Part shown: positions 19,849 through 30,000 of the stretch, one piece after another | How the letters are laid out: the number at the start of each line of letters is the position of its first letter | Numbering within the stretch: position 1 is the stretch's first letter | Notes under the pieces: generated by a model | Told to the model about the DNA's origin: nothing | Seen by the model: the letters and a program-made list of their open reading frames with translations, nothing else | Database searches by the model: none | Program-made: the position numbers and the translations under genes | From: Saccharomycopsis phalli | Lineage: Eukaryota > Ascomycota > Saccharomycetes > Ascoideales > Saccharomycopsidaceae | Direction of reading: 5' to 3' | DNA: 64,000 nt | NCBI GenBank assembly: GCA_020342235.1 | Contig: CP073212.1 | Location: 930,001-994,000, forward strand

Positions 19849-19934
19849 ACCTCCTATTACTACACCTCCCCTTACTATACCTCCTCTCACTACACCTCCT
19901 CTCACTATACCTCCTCTCACTACACCCCCTCTCA
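19849..19934. repeat. 15-bp minisatellite CTCACTATACCTCCT
   Basis: The array alternates ACTACACCTCC and ACTATACCTCC words and runs right up to the stop codon of DUF1 at 19935. Confidence 0.8.
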
Positions 19935-22736
19935 CTACACCTTGGCCTTCTTTCTATACTTCAACACCACATCACCACTGTTTTTCCATATCTTCGTCTT
20001 GATAGTCACCAAGGTCATGTTTGTTGGCAACACCTCGTCATTGCACAAGACCTCGAGCCAGTCCTCGACTTTGAGCGAGTCCTCATAGCTGCTGTTGGAG
20101 TACGGATACGTCTTCTTCATCTCCGGGGTCTTATGCGGCAGTTTCTCCAAAATGTAGTGCATGATCTTCTTGACCCGGATCCCCTGGTTTGCGCTCAACT
20201 TTGTGTTCAGCACTGCCGGCAACTTATCAGGCTTGGTTTCGTCCCACTCCTGGATCAAAAAGTTGATTTTTGCCAAGGGCTTTTTGCAGTACTGGTCCTT
20301 CAAAAGAGCGTCACCAACCCACCGGGGCAATGCTCTGGCCAACTCATAGAGCCGTTCATCGGTTGGAGCTGCGTCCCAGCTGTTGAATCGCTCCAAATTA
20401 AGCAAGTTGCCGTTCAAGCTGGGCGCAGATTCGTACACCAACACCGCCACACCAGGTGATCCAGCTAGCTCGGGAATAATCGGAATGGTTCTGTCGCACG
20501 AGAGGCAAAATGCGGACTCCTGGAGCTGCCGTGGGTCGTTGGCAGTGAGATAGGCGTGCTTTGTATCCAAGAGAATCAGATACATGCTGTCGACCTTGAG
20601 GGTCTCTTTGACGACGACAGCCTCTTTTTTCTCCTCCTTCTTCTCTGGCTTGTCGTTTTTCTTGCGCCCAAACCGCGCAAGCTTCTTGAACGTGCTGCTT
20701 TCCTCAGGAACCTTGGGCTTTTCCTCGGGTTTCTCTTCGGGTTTCTCGTCGACAACATGCTGGTACGGCTCGTACTCTGGGCGCAGCAACTCGGCGGCAA
20801 TGTCTGTCTTGTTATCAATCAATTTCTGGCGGAATTGCTGGTCGTTGGCCACGATCTTGAGCACCAATTGGTGGAGAAGACTCTTGAGCACCATCTTGCC
20901 CAAATTGAGCCGGACCTCCTCCAAAGGACTCTCAGCCACCGGCACATCCTCACCAACAATGTCAATGAGCTCATCAACATACACTTCACAGTCAGTCAAC
21001 GTCCCTTCACTGATGGTTATGAGCACTTGCCCGACCTTGAGGGTTGCCTGGCACCAATTTGGGAGGGTTTCCTTGGTCTGGAGGCCGGTAATGACTGATT
21101 CAAAGAGTGCAGCCTCACCATCGAGCCGCTGGAGCCTTGCTCCCGTGAGCAAATTCCAAACTTCGACCCGGCCCGAGTCGTTGAGCGTGACTACTGTGCG
21201 CCGGTCGTTGAGGATTCGCGCAGCTACGACTGCAGGGTTTCCGGCAATAGATGTGGCTGGAGCGTCGTAGAGCGGGGTGAGTGTGATGAGGTTGTCAGGG
21301 ATCAGCGGGGTGACGATTTCGAGGAACAAGCAGTCTGGGTCGGTTTTTGACGGCGATCGGATGTAGTTGGAGGCGGTGCCGTTGATGTTGACGAGGCATG
21401 TGTCGAAGCAGAAGCCCTCGAACGCGTCGGTGACGTCATCTGTGCTTCCTGAGCCGCTGTAGTCGCTGAAGTTGTCAAAAGTGTCTCTCAAGGACAGCAC
21501 CAGCTTTGGGCGGGGCGAGACTTCCGGAGTGGATCCGGCAGACGCTGTGTCGTCGCTAATGAGTGAGATCAAGTTGTTTTTCACCGTCAAGTACTGGTGG
21601 AGCACGACATTTCGGAGATCGACGTTGCCGTACCCATGGACCGCCGAGCCCTTGGATGCCGCCCAGAGCGAGCCGCCCAGATCGGCCCGTCCCGGCGCGC
21701 GTTCGGGCGGCTCGCCGCCCACAGCAAGACTGGTCACCCCGTGCTTCTGACGGCCCATTAACGCCACCACACCTAGACTCTCTTGAAGCTTGTCGCCGAG
21801 CAAGCGCAGGGCGTCGTCGTCGGCGGCTCCTTGGAGCGAACAGCCCCGGATATCGGTCTTGTAGATGTATCCTTGCCGGTCGCCCGAATAGAACACCCGG
21901 AGGTCTGGATATGGCGAGTGGAGCGACCAGACCAGGCTATTGTGCATATCAAACGTCCGGAGCACCCGGTGGGTCTTGAGAGACCAGAGCTTGATTGTCT
22001 GGTCGGCCGATCCAGAAAGCAACCACTCGTCGCCAAGAACCAATGCCCGGATACTATCAGTATGTCCGACTAACAGAAGCACGCTTTCCGGGGCACGGAC
22101 GTCCAAAAGACTGATGGTGTTTGCCGTTCCACCGACGCAAATGACGTCACCGGAGGCCCCCATCAGGTACACCGACCCGCCCAGGGGCGAGTATGTCGCC
22201 CGGGGAGCCGCCCGGACAAGGTCCCACGTGACGACTTTCCGGTCCAAGCCGCCCGAGGCGACCCAGCCGCGGCTTGCAGCCAAGCACTGCACGTAGTCCG
22301 CGTGGTTGCCAAGGGTGTGTACTGCGCCGGAGGAGAAGTTCCATAACTTGACATACAAGTCGGACGAACATGAGACAAGTGAGTCGTCTGAAACCACTTC
22401 GATGTCGTTCACCCAGTCGGTGTGGAGCTGCTGCAGGCCGGCAAGGGTCCGTGGAGCCACCCTGCCCAACGCAAGACCCTGGCTGAGAAGCTTGTCCTCG
22501 AGCTGGTGCTTCAACACTGCGTTGTGCTCGTAATTGCCCGTGCTGCTGACGTCGGGGAAGTCTCTGGGAGCTGATTTCGAGGTCGGGCCGTGCCACAACT
22601 TGACGGTTCCGTCGCGGCCGGCAGAGAATAAATTCTCGCCGCGGATCTTGAGGGCATTGACGCCGCCCAAGTGGCCGTCTGTGGCTGTATCTGCGGTTCG
22701 CAAGACGTAGGATACTTTTTTGCTGACTTTGGTCAT
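19935..22736 (-). CDS. DUF1: WDR48/UAF1-like WD40 protein (Duf1)
   Basis: This 933-residue protein has an N-terminal WD40 propeller (about residues 15-330). Examples are GGVNALKIRGENLFSAGRDG, HADYVQCLAASRGWVASGGL and HTDSIRALVLGDEWLLSGSA. The second half is the conserved WDR48-type region (DUF3337), including LPNWCQATLKVGQVLITISE and GKMVLKSLLHQLVL. The last segment, KVEDWLEVLCNDEVLPTNMT then TIKTKIWKNSGDVVL, is the ubiquitin-like C-terminal domain. WDR48 proteins activate deubiquitinases; in S. cerevisiae Duf1 works with Ubp9 and Ubp13. Residues about 650-700 hold a Lys/Glu-rich insert (EEKPEEKPKVPEE). It is read from the first ATG. Confidence 0.88.
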   Translation of the reverse strand: MTKVSKKVSYVLRTADTATDGHLGGVNALKIRGENLFSAGRDGTVKLWHGPTSKSAPRDFPDVSSTGNYEHNAVLKHQLEDKLLSQGLALGRVAPRTLAGLQQLHTDWVNDIEVVSDDSLVSCSSDLYVKLWNFSSGAVHTLGNHADYVQCLAASRGWVASGGLDRKVVTWDLVRAAPRATYSPLGGSVYLMGASGDVICVGGTANTISLLDVRAPESVLLLVGHTDSIRALVLGDEWLLSGSADQTIKLWSLKTHRVLRTFDMHNSLVWSLHSPYPDLRVFYSGDRQGYIYKTDIRGCSLQGAADDDALRLLGDKLQESLGVVALMGRQKHGVTSLAVGGEPPERAPGRADLGGSLWAASKGSAVHGYGNVDLRNVVLHQYLTVKNNLISLISDDTASAGSTPEVSPRPKLVLSLRDTFDNFSDYSGSGSTDDVTDAFEGFCFDTCLVNINGTASNYIRSPSKTDPDCLFLEIVTPLIPDNLITLTPLYDAPATSIAGNPAVVAARILNDRRTVVTLNDSGRVEVWNLLTGARLQRLDGEAALFESVITGLQTKETLPNWCQATLKVGQVLITISEGTLTDCEVYVDELIDIVGEDVPVAESPLEEVRLNLGKMVLKSLLHQLVLKIVANDQQFRQKLIDNKTDIAAELLRPEYEPYQHVVDEKPEEKPEEKPKVPEESSTFKKLARFGRKKNDKPEKKEEKKEAVVVKETLKVDSMYLILLDTKHAYLTANDPRQLQESAFCLSCDRTIPIIPELAGSPGVAVLVYESAPSLNGNLLNLERFNSWDAAPTDERLYELARALPRWVGDALLKDQYCKKPLAKINFLIQEWDETKPDKLPAVLNTKLSANQGIRVKKIMHYILEKLPHKTPEMKKTYPYSNSSYEDSLKVEDWLEVLCNDEVLPTNMTLVTIKTKIWKNSGDVVLKYRKKAKV

Positions 22737-22837
22737 GGCGGGAGAATGGAGTGGCTGAAATTAGGCTGACGAGGGCTTAGTAAGCAGGGGACTGGAATTA
22801 GTAAGCGGGGAGATGAGATTAGTAAGCAGGGAAGGGA

Positions 22838-22955
22838 GAGGAAGGGAGAGGAAGGGAGAGGAAGGGAGAGGAGAAAGGGAGAGGAAGAGAGAGGAAGAGA
22901 GAGGAAGGGAGAGGAAGAGAGAGGAAGAGAGAGGAAGAGAGAGGAAGAGGTAGGA
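22838..22955. repeat. GA-rich tandem repeat (GAGGAAGGGA / GAGGAAGAGA)
   Basis: A purine-only array about 100 bp upstream of the DUF1 start codon. Such tracts can exclude nucleosomes. Confidence 0.8.
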
Positions 22956-23679
22956 GAGGTACATGGCAGAAAGCAGGTGGAAATGTAACAGGCAAGAGAC
23001 AGGAGGTACAGGAAAGGTGCAGCCAGGAAACTTGAAAAGTTGAGAAACCACAAGGAAAAGAAATCAAATTACCTGAAACAAATGAGAAATTCCCGAAAAT
23101 GTAAATGGAAAATTCAAATTACACAGAGCCATGGCAGCATCAGCTGCGTATTGTTATCATTGAGTGCTCATCAATGGAGAGAAATCTGTAGGAGTGACTA
23201 ATGCGCAGGTATAAATGGCAAGTGGCCACCATAGATAAGTACCCGTCATAGAGTAGCCATCATAGAGTAGCCATCATAGATAAGTACCCATCACAGGCTA
23301 GTTGCCAACTGTTTGAATACTCGACCTTGTTGAGACAAATGACATGGACTGGTGCATAATCTGACAACAGACTGACGCATGATCTGATTCTGTCATGTCG
23401 ATTCATCCTCTAGAGTGACATTGTTACAAACGTATGCTCTCATATTTAGTTAATTATAGATAGTTTTTCTCTTTGTAATTGAACAATTACAACGGTGATG
23501 ATTGAATTTTACTTGTTTCAACTACGGAAATATCCCCTTTAAAGGATAGATATTCCCAATGAGGCCTATTGTCGTGAGTTTACATTACAACTTCACATTG
23601 CGCCTATTGTGCCGTTGCGTGAGTATATTCCAACGTAGAATGGCTCTCCGTTGTAGGTGACTTTTGGTTTCAACAACAG
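22956..23679. other. Intergenic, short imperfect repeats
   Basis: Around 23230-23290 there are copies of GTAGCCATCATAGA. No gene is supported. Confidence 0.4.
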
Positions 23680-23825
23680 ATTCCAACAATAGTCAGTAGT
23701 CAGTAGTCAGTAGTCAGTAATTAATAGCCAGTAGTCAGTAATCAACAGTCAGTAGTCAGTAGTCGGTCAATATTCAATAGTCAATAGTCAGCCAGTAATC
23801 AATAGTCAACAGTCTGCAATCAACC
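23680..23825. repeat. 7-bp minisatellite AGTCAGT
   Basis: Repeated AGTCAGT words are interrupted by AATAGCC and AATCAAC variants. Confidence 0.8.
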
Positions 23826-25003
23826 ACATCCTACATTATACAACCCTCTGATACAATACCTTTCACTCCCATATCATCTCCCACTGATACTGGGTCACAA
23901 ACACTGCAGAATAGTTTGTCAATGCAATATTGACGCTGATTATGTCTCACCAGCCTCTACCTTGATCAGTCGGTGAAAGTTGTCCTCATGGTAAACACAA
24001 CTTTTCCCAACAATTCAGCTAGACATTATATCTAACAAAGCACAATCCGGTTATCCAGTTCCAGAAAGGAACAAATAATCAAGTAGTTTATAGCTCATCA
24101 TAATACCATGTCTATCAAGGCTAAACCTATAAACTACGGCAGATACAATACCTCTACTCCCATATTATCTCCCACTGATACAACAATGCCAAACTTAATA
24201 ACCAAGATACGCGTTGATAAGATACCTCAAATACATTCGCTCAGCCTATTTGGATGCATCATTTGCTATACAAGTGGTTTCCAAGGAGAGACGCACGACT
24301 CCCATAGTGTCGCGTCAAATGGTCTAGCAAATGTTTTGGTAAATAGCCAATACGAACCATAGTAGTTTGAGCCTTGTATCAGAAAGAATCAAGGTAGGTA
24401 CGGACTTTATCGCCCTCTAATGCCAAGAGAACTTTTAGAATCTAAAAGGGTCTATCATAAACATTGAGTATTTCAGAATTTAAAAGGGTCTAGCATGAAT
24501 AACGAGTATTTCAGAATCTAAAAGAGTCTAGCATAATCATTGAATATTTCTGGAAAAGACTCGTTTAGATAACAGAGTAGCAGCCAAAAAGTCAGGTGTG
24601 GCTGCCAAGGATTTTGGATCATCTTTAATGAAAGACTCGGAGAGTGTTGTGAATTCGTTGAAATAGGGGACAATATTCAGGAAACTTGCGCACGGTTTGG
24701 TTTCAGGGACTCTAGGTTACCGGAAACTGGGATAGACAAGGATGTTTATCATATGTTATAGTGGTACCAGTATTAGTCTGGATGATTGATGCGTATTAAG
24801 TAGGATAGTCATCGGTTGAATCTGGGGATCTTAAAGTAGGATAGTCACCAGTTAAATCTGGGGATCTTGTTTTTCGTGCTCGTGGCAACGGAAACGGTTT
24901 CGAGCTTGTTTCTTGCGTACAATATATGTCAAAGAAAATAGCCAGTATCCTTTGTCAAGGAGTAGCATTGCACAGTATTGGAAATCGGTAAATGTTGAAC
25001 CAC
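23826..25003. other. Intergenic with dispersed repeat fragments
   Basis: CTCCCACTGATAC words near 23880 and 24170 are shared with the 25930-26032 array. Sequence near 24300-24410 (minus) resembles the inside of the 33286 repeat (CCTTGATTCTTTCTGAT). Two or three copies of a unit of about 40-45 bp with AGTATTTCAGAATCTAAAAG lie at 24464-24550. No intact gene is seen. Confidence 0.45.
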
Positions 25004-25690
25004 TTACATTGAGCGACAAGGCATAATGGGAATGTCAATAACAACCACAAATACTTGAAAATAGCTGGTTAAGCGTATCTCGGCTCTCGATCCAAGATAA
25101 GTAATGAGAACATGATGCTTGTTGGAGCAAGCTTCGACAGTCTCTGTATGTAGCATAAAGTTTGTCGACAAGCTGTTCCAATCGTCAAAGAGTGCCGCTA
25201 ACATTTTGCCGTAAGATTCACGTTTTTGCTTCAAGCTTAGTACAGATACTTTGAGGTCTGAGGTTCTTTTGATAATCTCTACATTGTGTTTGAGGTGAAT
25301 AAAGAGTGGATTCTTTTGGTCAAGGTCACGCAGTTCATAAAGCAGCGAGAAATTAAAGAGTTTTGGATAAAGTGGAAAATATCATCAAGGATCTCCACAA
25401 CAGACTTTAAAGTCGGAAAAGAGTGTCGATTTAATCGATAAGGTCCCTTCTGGAAAATGAGCGACACTGTTGGGCGCTGTGGACTTTATTTTCTGGCAGT
25501 AAGTTAGGATGTGATCGTTTGAGATTGCCAATGGAATTGGAATGCCAGAAGCAATGTCCAAAACGAGTAGAATGTTGCTAGGAACGCTTCGGTTATCCAG
25601 GTGGAAACTCTATGGACTACTGCCCACTCGATTTGGAAACGAATAAAACAACTCAGTCAACAGAAGTAGACTTCCGAGGAGCAGTATCAT
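25004..25690 (-). pseudogene. Decayed gene for a small secreted-type protein, family unknown
   Basis: Coding-like sequence runs over the whole interval on the minus strand, but not in one frame. It begins with a hydrophobic signal-peptide-like stretch (MILLLGSLLLLTELFYSF). The largest piece is an open stretch of over 100 codons at the 3' end containing KQKRESYGKMLAALFDDWNS. About three breaks are present, so no full product is expected. The original length would be a little over 200 residues. No family was recognised. Confidence 0.45.
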
Positions 25691-25879
25691 GTGCAGTGAA
25701 AGTGTATATGGCCTTACTTTCAAGTGAGAGTTGTCTGTGAAACTAAACTCATGATGTAGGTGTGTTTAATAAGAAGACAGTGATGAATATTGGGCAAACC
25801 AAAAACTGTTGTAAAGCGGTGTTCGGTTGGTAGTCGTTAGTGTCTGTTGATTTTTGTTTTTGGTACGACCTCCATGTAA

Positions 25880-25924
25880 TGTAGTGAGTATCTTATCAAA
25901 ACGTATCTTAGTTGCTATATTACA
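25880..25924 (-). repeat. End of a TGTAATATAGTAA-family repeat
   Basis: Read on the minus strand it starts TGTAATATAGCAACTAAGAT and then TTGATAAGATACTCACTA, which matches the inverted end at 33667. Confidence 0.5.
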
Positions 25925-25929
25925 AATAC

Positions 25930-26032
25930 CCTTTGGCTCACATACTAGCTTCCACTGATATAATACCTTTGGCTCACATACTAGCTCCCACTGATATAAT
26001 ACCTTTGGCTCACATACTAGCTCTCACTGGCC
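25930..26032. repeat. 33-bp tandem repeat, 3 copies
   Basis: The unit contains ATACCTTTGGCTCACATACT and AGCTCCCACTGATATA. Related words occur at about 23860 and 24150. Confidence 0.85.
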
Positions 26033-26565
26033 ATATACCTCCAAAACCGCACCCAAATCGTCAGAAAACTCTCCAGCTATCAATTCAATAACATATCCAA
26101 TGTCCATTGAATGTTTGTTAATTATAAATGGCAAAGTCGCCTCCGAACGTATAGATCAACAGATGACAAACTGTTTGAAGTTGATCCTCATAAATCTTGG
26201 ATAGTCAGGAGATATTGACGTCCCAAACTTTGATTCAGGATCTCGCATCCATTTCATAACCAATTGGCCTTGACGTTGATTAACATCTTGGTTTTGTGAT
26301 ACTACGCCTTGGGAAAATAGCAAGGTTGTAAAAACATTTCCTGGACATGGCAAATTTGCCCAGGCAGCTCTTGACAGAAACCGATTTACTTCTGGTTATA
26401 ATTCATTCTATCAGGATATGTTAAACTTCAACCATGATTAAAGACTGGTAATTGACAGAGTCTGATATGGTATGTATACAAGTTCGATTGCAATGGTAAA
26501 CAAACATACATGGTAATCAAACATAACACAGTCTTGGTATGATGGTCTTTAGTATTGTCGAATAT
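26033..26565. other. Intergenic, no gene seen
   Basis: Unique AT-rich sequence without a supported feature. Confidence 0.4.
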
Positions 26566-26905
26566 ATCATTGACTAATATGTCCTTGTCTAATATAGCAT
26601 TGCCTAGTATACCATCGCTCAATATTATAATTGTCTAATATATCATTGTCTAATATATCATTGACTAATATATCATGGCCCAATATACCATTGTCTAATA
26701 TATCATTGTCTAATATATCATTGTCTAATATATCATTGTCTAATATATCATTGACTAATATATCATGGCCCAATATACCATTGTCTAATATATCATTGTC
26801 TAATATATCATTGACTAATATATCATGGCCCAATATACCATTGGCTAATATATAATTGACTAATATCATTGTTTAATATATCAATGTCTAATATACAATT
26901 GCCTA
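26566..26905. repeat. 15-bp minisatellite, about 20 copies, upstream of POL2
   Basis: The unit is AATATATCATTGTCT with variants (ATTGACT, ATGGCCC). Superimposed on the 15-bp period is a higher-order block: the order of the variants ATTGTCT, ATTGACT and ATGGCCC repeats. It ends about 180 bp before the POL2 ATG. Confidence 0.9.
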
Positions 26906-27084
26906 ATATTATCATTGTCTAATATCATTATAATTTCATAATTTCATCATTATTTATTATCTCATTCATATTTCATATCTCATATCTCATCCATCTATCA
27001 TCTCATGTCCCCGCCCATCGCCCATAACCATTCGTCAGCACTTACCAAGCATGAAATATCAAAATATTCATCCACACTCTTCAC

Positions 27085-30000
27085 ATGGCCAAGTTCAATG
27101 GGTCCAATTCGGCGCGGTTTGTAAAAAACCGCACCTCAAAAGTGACAAATGTCATGGCTCGATTCGAAGAAAAGGCCCGGATCGACGAAATCGACTCGGT
27201 AATGGGGTTTGACAAGTTCGACTCCGGACCAAAACGCGTGGGATGGCTTATAAATATGCAGACCACGGTGATTGAGGACGCCAAAGTGAGCCAGGGATTG
27301 GCTGCGTGCGATTTATACTTTTTGGACCAGGAAGGAGGGACGTTCAAGACCACGATCCAGTACAGTCCGTACTTCTTTGTGGTGTGCCAGCAAGACAAGC
27401 AGGTGGAGGTGGAGGAATATCTCAAAAAGACGTTGCTTGTTGGCTTGGTGAGGGCGTATTCAAGAGTGGAGAAGCACGATCTTGCGTTGATGAACCATTT
27501 GATTGGGTTGAAGCAGCCGCTCATCAAGCTCGAGTTCAACAACCAACAGGACATGCAGGAAGCCCGGCGGATTCTCATGCCGATTATCCAGGAAAATCGC
27601 CAGAAAAACGACACCAGAGAGGTGTATGCCCTCGGGGAGACGCAGTCACGTGACACCCGGTCGTGTCTTGAGGACGTACGAGAGTATGATGTGCCGTACC
27701 GAGTTCGGGTTTCCATTGATAAGAATTTGCGGATTGGCAAGTGGTATTCTGTGCGGAATGAGGCTGGGGACGTGTATTTTGCGGAATTGGATATTGTGGT
27801 GCCTCCAGATCCCGTGATTATGGCATTTGACATTGAGACCACCAAGGCGCCATTGAAGTTTCCCGACGCCAAGGTGGATCAGGTGATGATGATATCGTAC
27901 ATGGTTGATGGTGAGGGGTTTCTTATTACGAATCGGGAGATTATTAGCCAGGATATTGAGGACTTTGAGTACAGTCCAAAGCCCGAGTACCCTGGGCAGT
28001 TTGAAATATACAATGCTGCGAACGAGGAAATGCTTCTCAGGCGGTTCTACGAGCACATTAGGGAGGTCCGGCCGACGGTGATGGTGACATATAACGGAGA
28101 CTTTTTCGACTGGCCGTTTCTCGACACCCGGAGCACGGTCCACGGACTTGCAATGCGGGACGAAATTGGGTTTGAAAAGGACAAGGAGGATGAGTACAAG
28201 TCGAGCTACTGCTGCCATATGGACTGCTACCGGTGGGTGAAGCGAGACAGCTATCTTCCACAAGGTTCCCAGGGTCTTAAGGCGGTGACCACGGTGAAAC
28301 TTGGGTACAATCCCATTGAGTTGGATCCCGAGCTCATGACGCCGTATGCGATTGAAAAGCCGCAGGTGTTGTCGGAGTACTCGGTGTCCGATGCAGTGGC
28401 CACTTACTACTTGTACTACAAGTACATCCATCCGTTTATCTTCTCGCTCAGCACGATTCTCCCGCTCATTCCCGACGAGGTGCTTCGCAAGGGGACAGGC
28501 ACCCTCTGTGAGATGCTTCTATCGGTTCAGGCCTACGAGCACAACATCCTCTTGCCCAACAAGCATGTCGACGCCTTGGAGCGTTTTTTCGATGGTCATT
28601 TGCTTGAATCCGAGACCTATGTTGGTGGGCACGTGGAGTCGCTCGAGGTTGGGGTGTTCCGGTCGGACTTGCAGGAGCACTTCCGGCTCGACCCGCCCGC
28701 AGTGGGCGGGTTTGTGCTGCAGTTGGGCGCAGTGGTTGACTTTTTCATCGAGGTCGAGTCGGGAAAGCGGCCTGGAGACTGCACGAATCGTGCTGAGGTG
28801 GTCCAGAAGATTGGCGAGCAATTGCGCAAGCTTCAGGAAAGTCCAGACAGAAACGAGCTCCCGTTGATCTACCATGTGGACGTGGCGTCAATGTACCCGA
28901 ATATCATGATCACCAACCGGCTCCAGCCCGATCTGATCAAGTTTGAACAAGACTGTGCCGGATGTGACCATAACCGTCCGGCAAAAGTGTGTGATCGCAA
29001 CTTGGACTGGAACTGGCGTGGCGAATACTTCCCGGCAGACGTCGGCGAGTATCTTATGATCAAACGGGCGCTTCAGAACGAGCGCTTTGACCAGAACCGG
29101 CGGTCGTTTGCCGAGCTCGGCTACTCGGAGCAAGTGACCCACCTCAAGAAGCGAGTCACGGACTATAGCAAGAAGGTGTACCATCGAATCAAATCGAGCA
29201 CCGTGGTCACCAAGACGTCGATTGTATGCCAGCGGGAAAACCCGTTCTATATTGACACCGTGCGTGGATTCAGAGACAGAAGATACACCTACAAGGGTTT
29301 GGCCAAGCAGTGGAAAAAAAAGCTCTCCAAGATTGACAAGCACGATCACGCAGCAGTGGACGACGCGAAAAAGATGGTCATTGCCTATGATTCGCTCCAG
29401 TTGGCGCACAAGGTCATTTTGAACTCGTTCTACGGCTACGTCATGCGAAAGGGCAGCAGATGGTACTCCATGGAAATGGCCGGCATCACCTGTGCCACAG
29501 GGTCAACGATCATCCAGCGGGCACGAACCACCATCGAGAAGTTTGGCCGTCCGCTTGAAATCGACACCGACGGAATCTGGTGCATTATTCCCGCATCCTT
29601 CCCTGGAGACTTTGACTTGAAGTTCAAAGACGGCTCCAGTCTCACCATGCCGTACTTGTGCAGTCTCATGAACCATTCTGTGCACGAAAATTTCACCAAC
29701 AATCAGTACCATGAGGTTGCCGATGATGGAAGCGTCACAGTGAAGCCAGAAAACTCCATCTTCTTTGAGCTTGACGGACCATACAAGGCCATGATCCTCC
29801 CCACGTCCAAAGAAGAGGGAAAGGGAATCAAGAAACGGTATGCGGTGTTCAACTACGATGGGTCGTTGGCCGAGCTCAAGGGCTTCGAATTGAAGCGCAG
29901 AGGCGAGTTGGCAATTGTCAAGAACATGCAAAGCGACTTGTTCCCGGGGTTTCTCCAGGGAAACGATCTAAAGTCGTGCTACGAGGCAGTGGCTAATATC

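Noticed and set aside
26567-26869. ORFs on both strands through the 15-bp array (NDILDNDIL and SNISLSNIS)
   Set aside because: Produced by the array itself; open on both strands and without other coding support.
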